DNA of 64,000 bases from Phycisphaerae bacterium (GTDB lineage: Bacteria; Planctomycetota; Phycisphaerae; Phycisphaerales; UBA1924), in the NCBI GenBank assembly GCA_030432255.1, contig JAUIHS010000021.1, positions 24,722 to 88,721 on the forward strand, given 5' to 3'. Under the pieces are notes generated by a model. It made no database searches. It saw only the letters and a list, made by a program, of their open reading frames with translations, and had not been told where the DNA came from. This document shows, one piece after another, positions 63,651 through 64,000 of this stretch (positions are counted from its first letter, which is position 1; each line of letters begins with the position of its first letter). Both the position numbers and the translations under genes were made by a program.

Positions 63651-64000
63651 GTTGCACTGCTCTCTGGGCAGTGGTCCACACAGCCCGGACGGCTGGTGCC
63701 ACGGCTCTGTGAGCCGTGCGACCCAGACACCAACACCTGCAACACCACCCGCCATCCAGCGCGGACCCCGGTGGCACTGCCCTCCGGGATCCGCAGTCAC
63801 TACATCTATCAAAGAGCAAATGACGATTCTGGGCCAGAAGAGGCGATTCTGCCCACTCACCACTCGGTGATCGTGGCCTACCCCCATTTCCTGTACCACC
63901 CACTATGAGAGTCGTGTCTCCATCATAGTCGAACATGCTGGCGGGGCCGGAGGGAGGGGCGCAGCCCCGACCGGAGGGCCTGCCAGCTTCGCGCCGCGGG
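63651..64000. other. Right end, palindromes and no recognised gene
   Basis: CACTGC-N7-GCAGTG (63656-63674) and CACGGCT-CTGTG-AGCCGTG (63700-63718) form simple hairpins after bioB. Near the edge GCTGGC (63937-63942) and GCCAGC (63982-63987) enclose nested CCGG and GGGGC/GCCCC pairs, a layout seen at ends of mobile elements. Short ORFs in this stretch are not convincing. Confidence 0.4.

Overview
The window is GC-rich, densely coded chromosomal DNA from a member of the Planctomycetota, most likely class Phycisphaerae. I infer this from gene types rather than from a marker gene. They include several membrane proteins with the CxxCGYDL...CPECG zinc-ribbon signature, tandem prepilin-like proteins starting GFTLIELLVVIAIIALL, secreted proteins with a PEP-CTERM-like tail ending RRRR or RRRRG, the small basic protein of the PVC superphylum, and several chaperonin genes. 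No rRNA, tRNA, CRISPR array, insertion sequence or prophage was recognised.

Layout. 1-6000: flagellar filament block, with the 3' end of fliW, then csrA and three flagellin genes, each followed by a hairpin. Two of the flagellin leaders carry hairpins with GGA in the loop, as expected for CsrA/FliW control. 6067-11356: pgi, hpt, a PH-domain membrane protein, a CDGSH iron-sulfur protein, a MoxR ATPase and a zinc-ribbon membrane protein. 11573-17917: chaperone block groEL1, unknown ORF, groES, groEL2, dnaJ, grpE and an FmdB-type zinc ribbon. 18022-20773: three overlapping zinc-ribbon membrane protein genes. 20851-25512: moaB, acpS, a flagellin-like protein without the D0/D1 ends, a SPOR-like membrane protein, the small basic protein and an aminotransferase. 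25513-29043: a composition-distinct island with two paralogous XRE-HTH/TPR-like regulators around a small secreted protein gene that follows the first almost directly. 29113-35344: FAD oxidase, methyltransferase, GAPDH, a Ser/Thr kinase and transaldolase. 35346-39827: a four-helix-bundle protein between repeat halves, a RidA protein, two prepilin-like proteins and fructosamine kinase. 39886-50148: alanine racemase, a DEAD-box helicase with DEVD in motif II, a 1315-residue AsmA-like protein, nadA, a PilZ protein and an HU protein with a histone-H1-like tail. 50292-63650: a sugar epimerase, a DUF4287/DUF5655 protein, a PrpD-family protein, a cytochrome c, a secreted PEP-CTERM-like protein, a hybrid histidine kinase, thiolase, RidA and bioB.

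The most unusual structure is in the gaps between genes. At least eight contain copies or halves of one dyad repeat. Each half has an arm of degenerate 7-base units (about NCGGGAN), then a box like GGATTGCCTTCGGCA, then a core GGAGCTTCCGCTCC. The other half is its inverse, and many copies start within a few dozen bases of a stop codon. The G-rich arms have the spacing expected of G-quadruplexes. I did not recognise this family. A second candidate system is the HTH/TPR regulator followed at once by a small secreted protein, which has the layout of peptide-sensing RRNPP systems, although homology to them is not shown.

Most genes look like ordinary housekeeping genes in short operons. Several starts (moxR, hpt, acpS, the FAD oxidase, the epimerase, bioB) have a -10-like box 6-10 bases before the start codon and no Shine-Dalgarno sequence, so leaderless mRNAs are likely.
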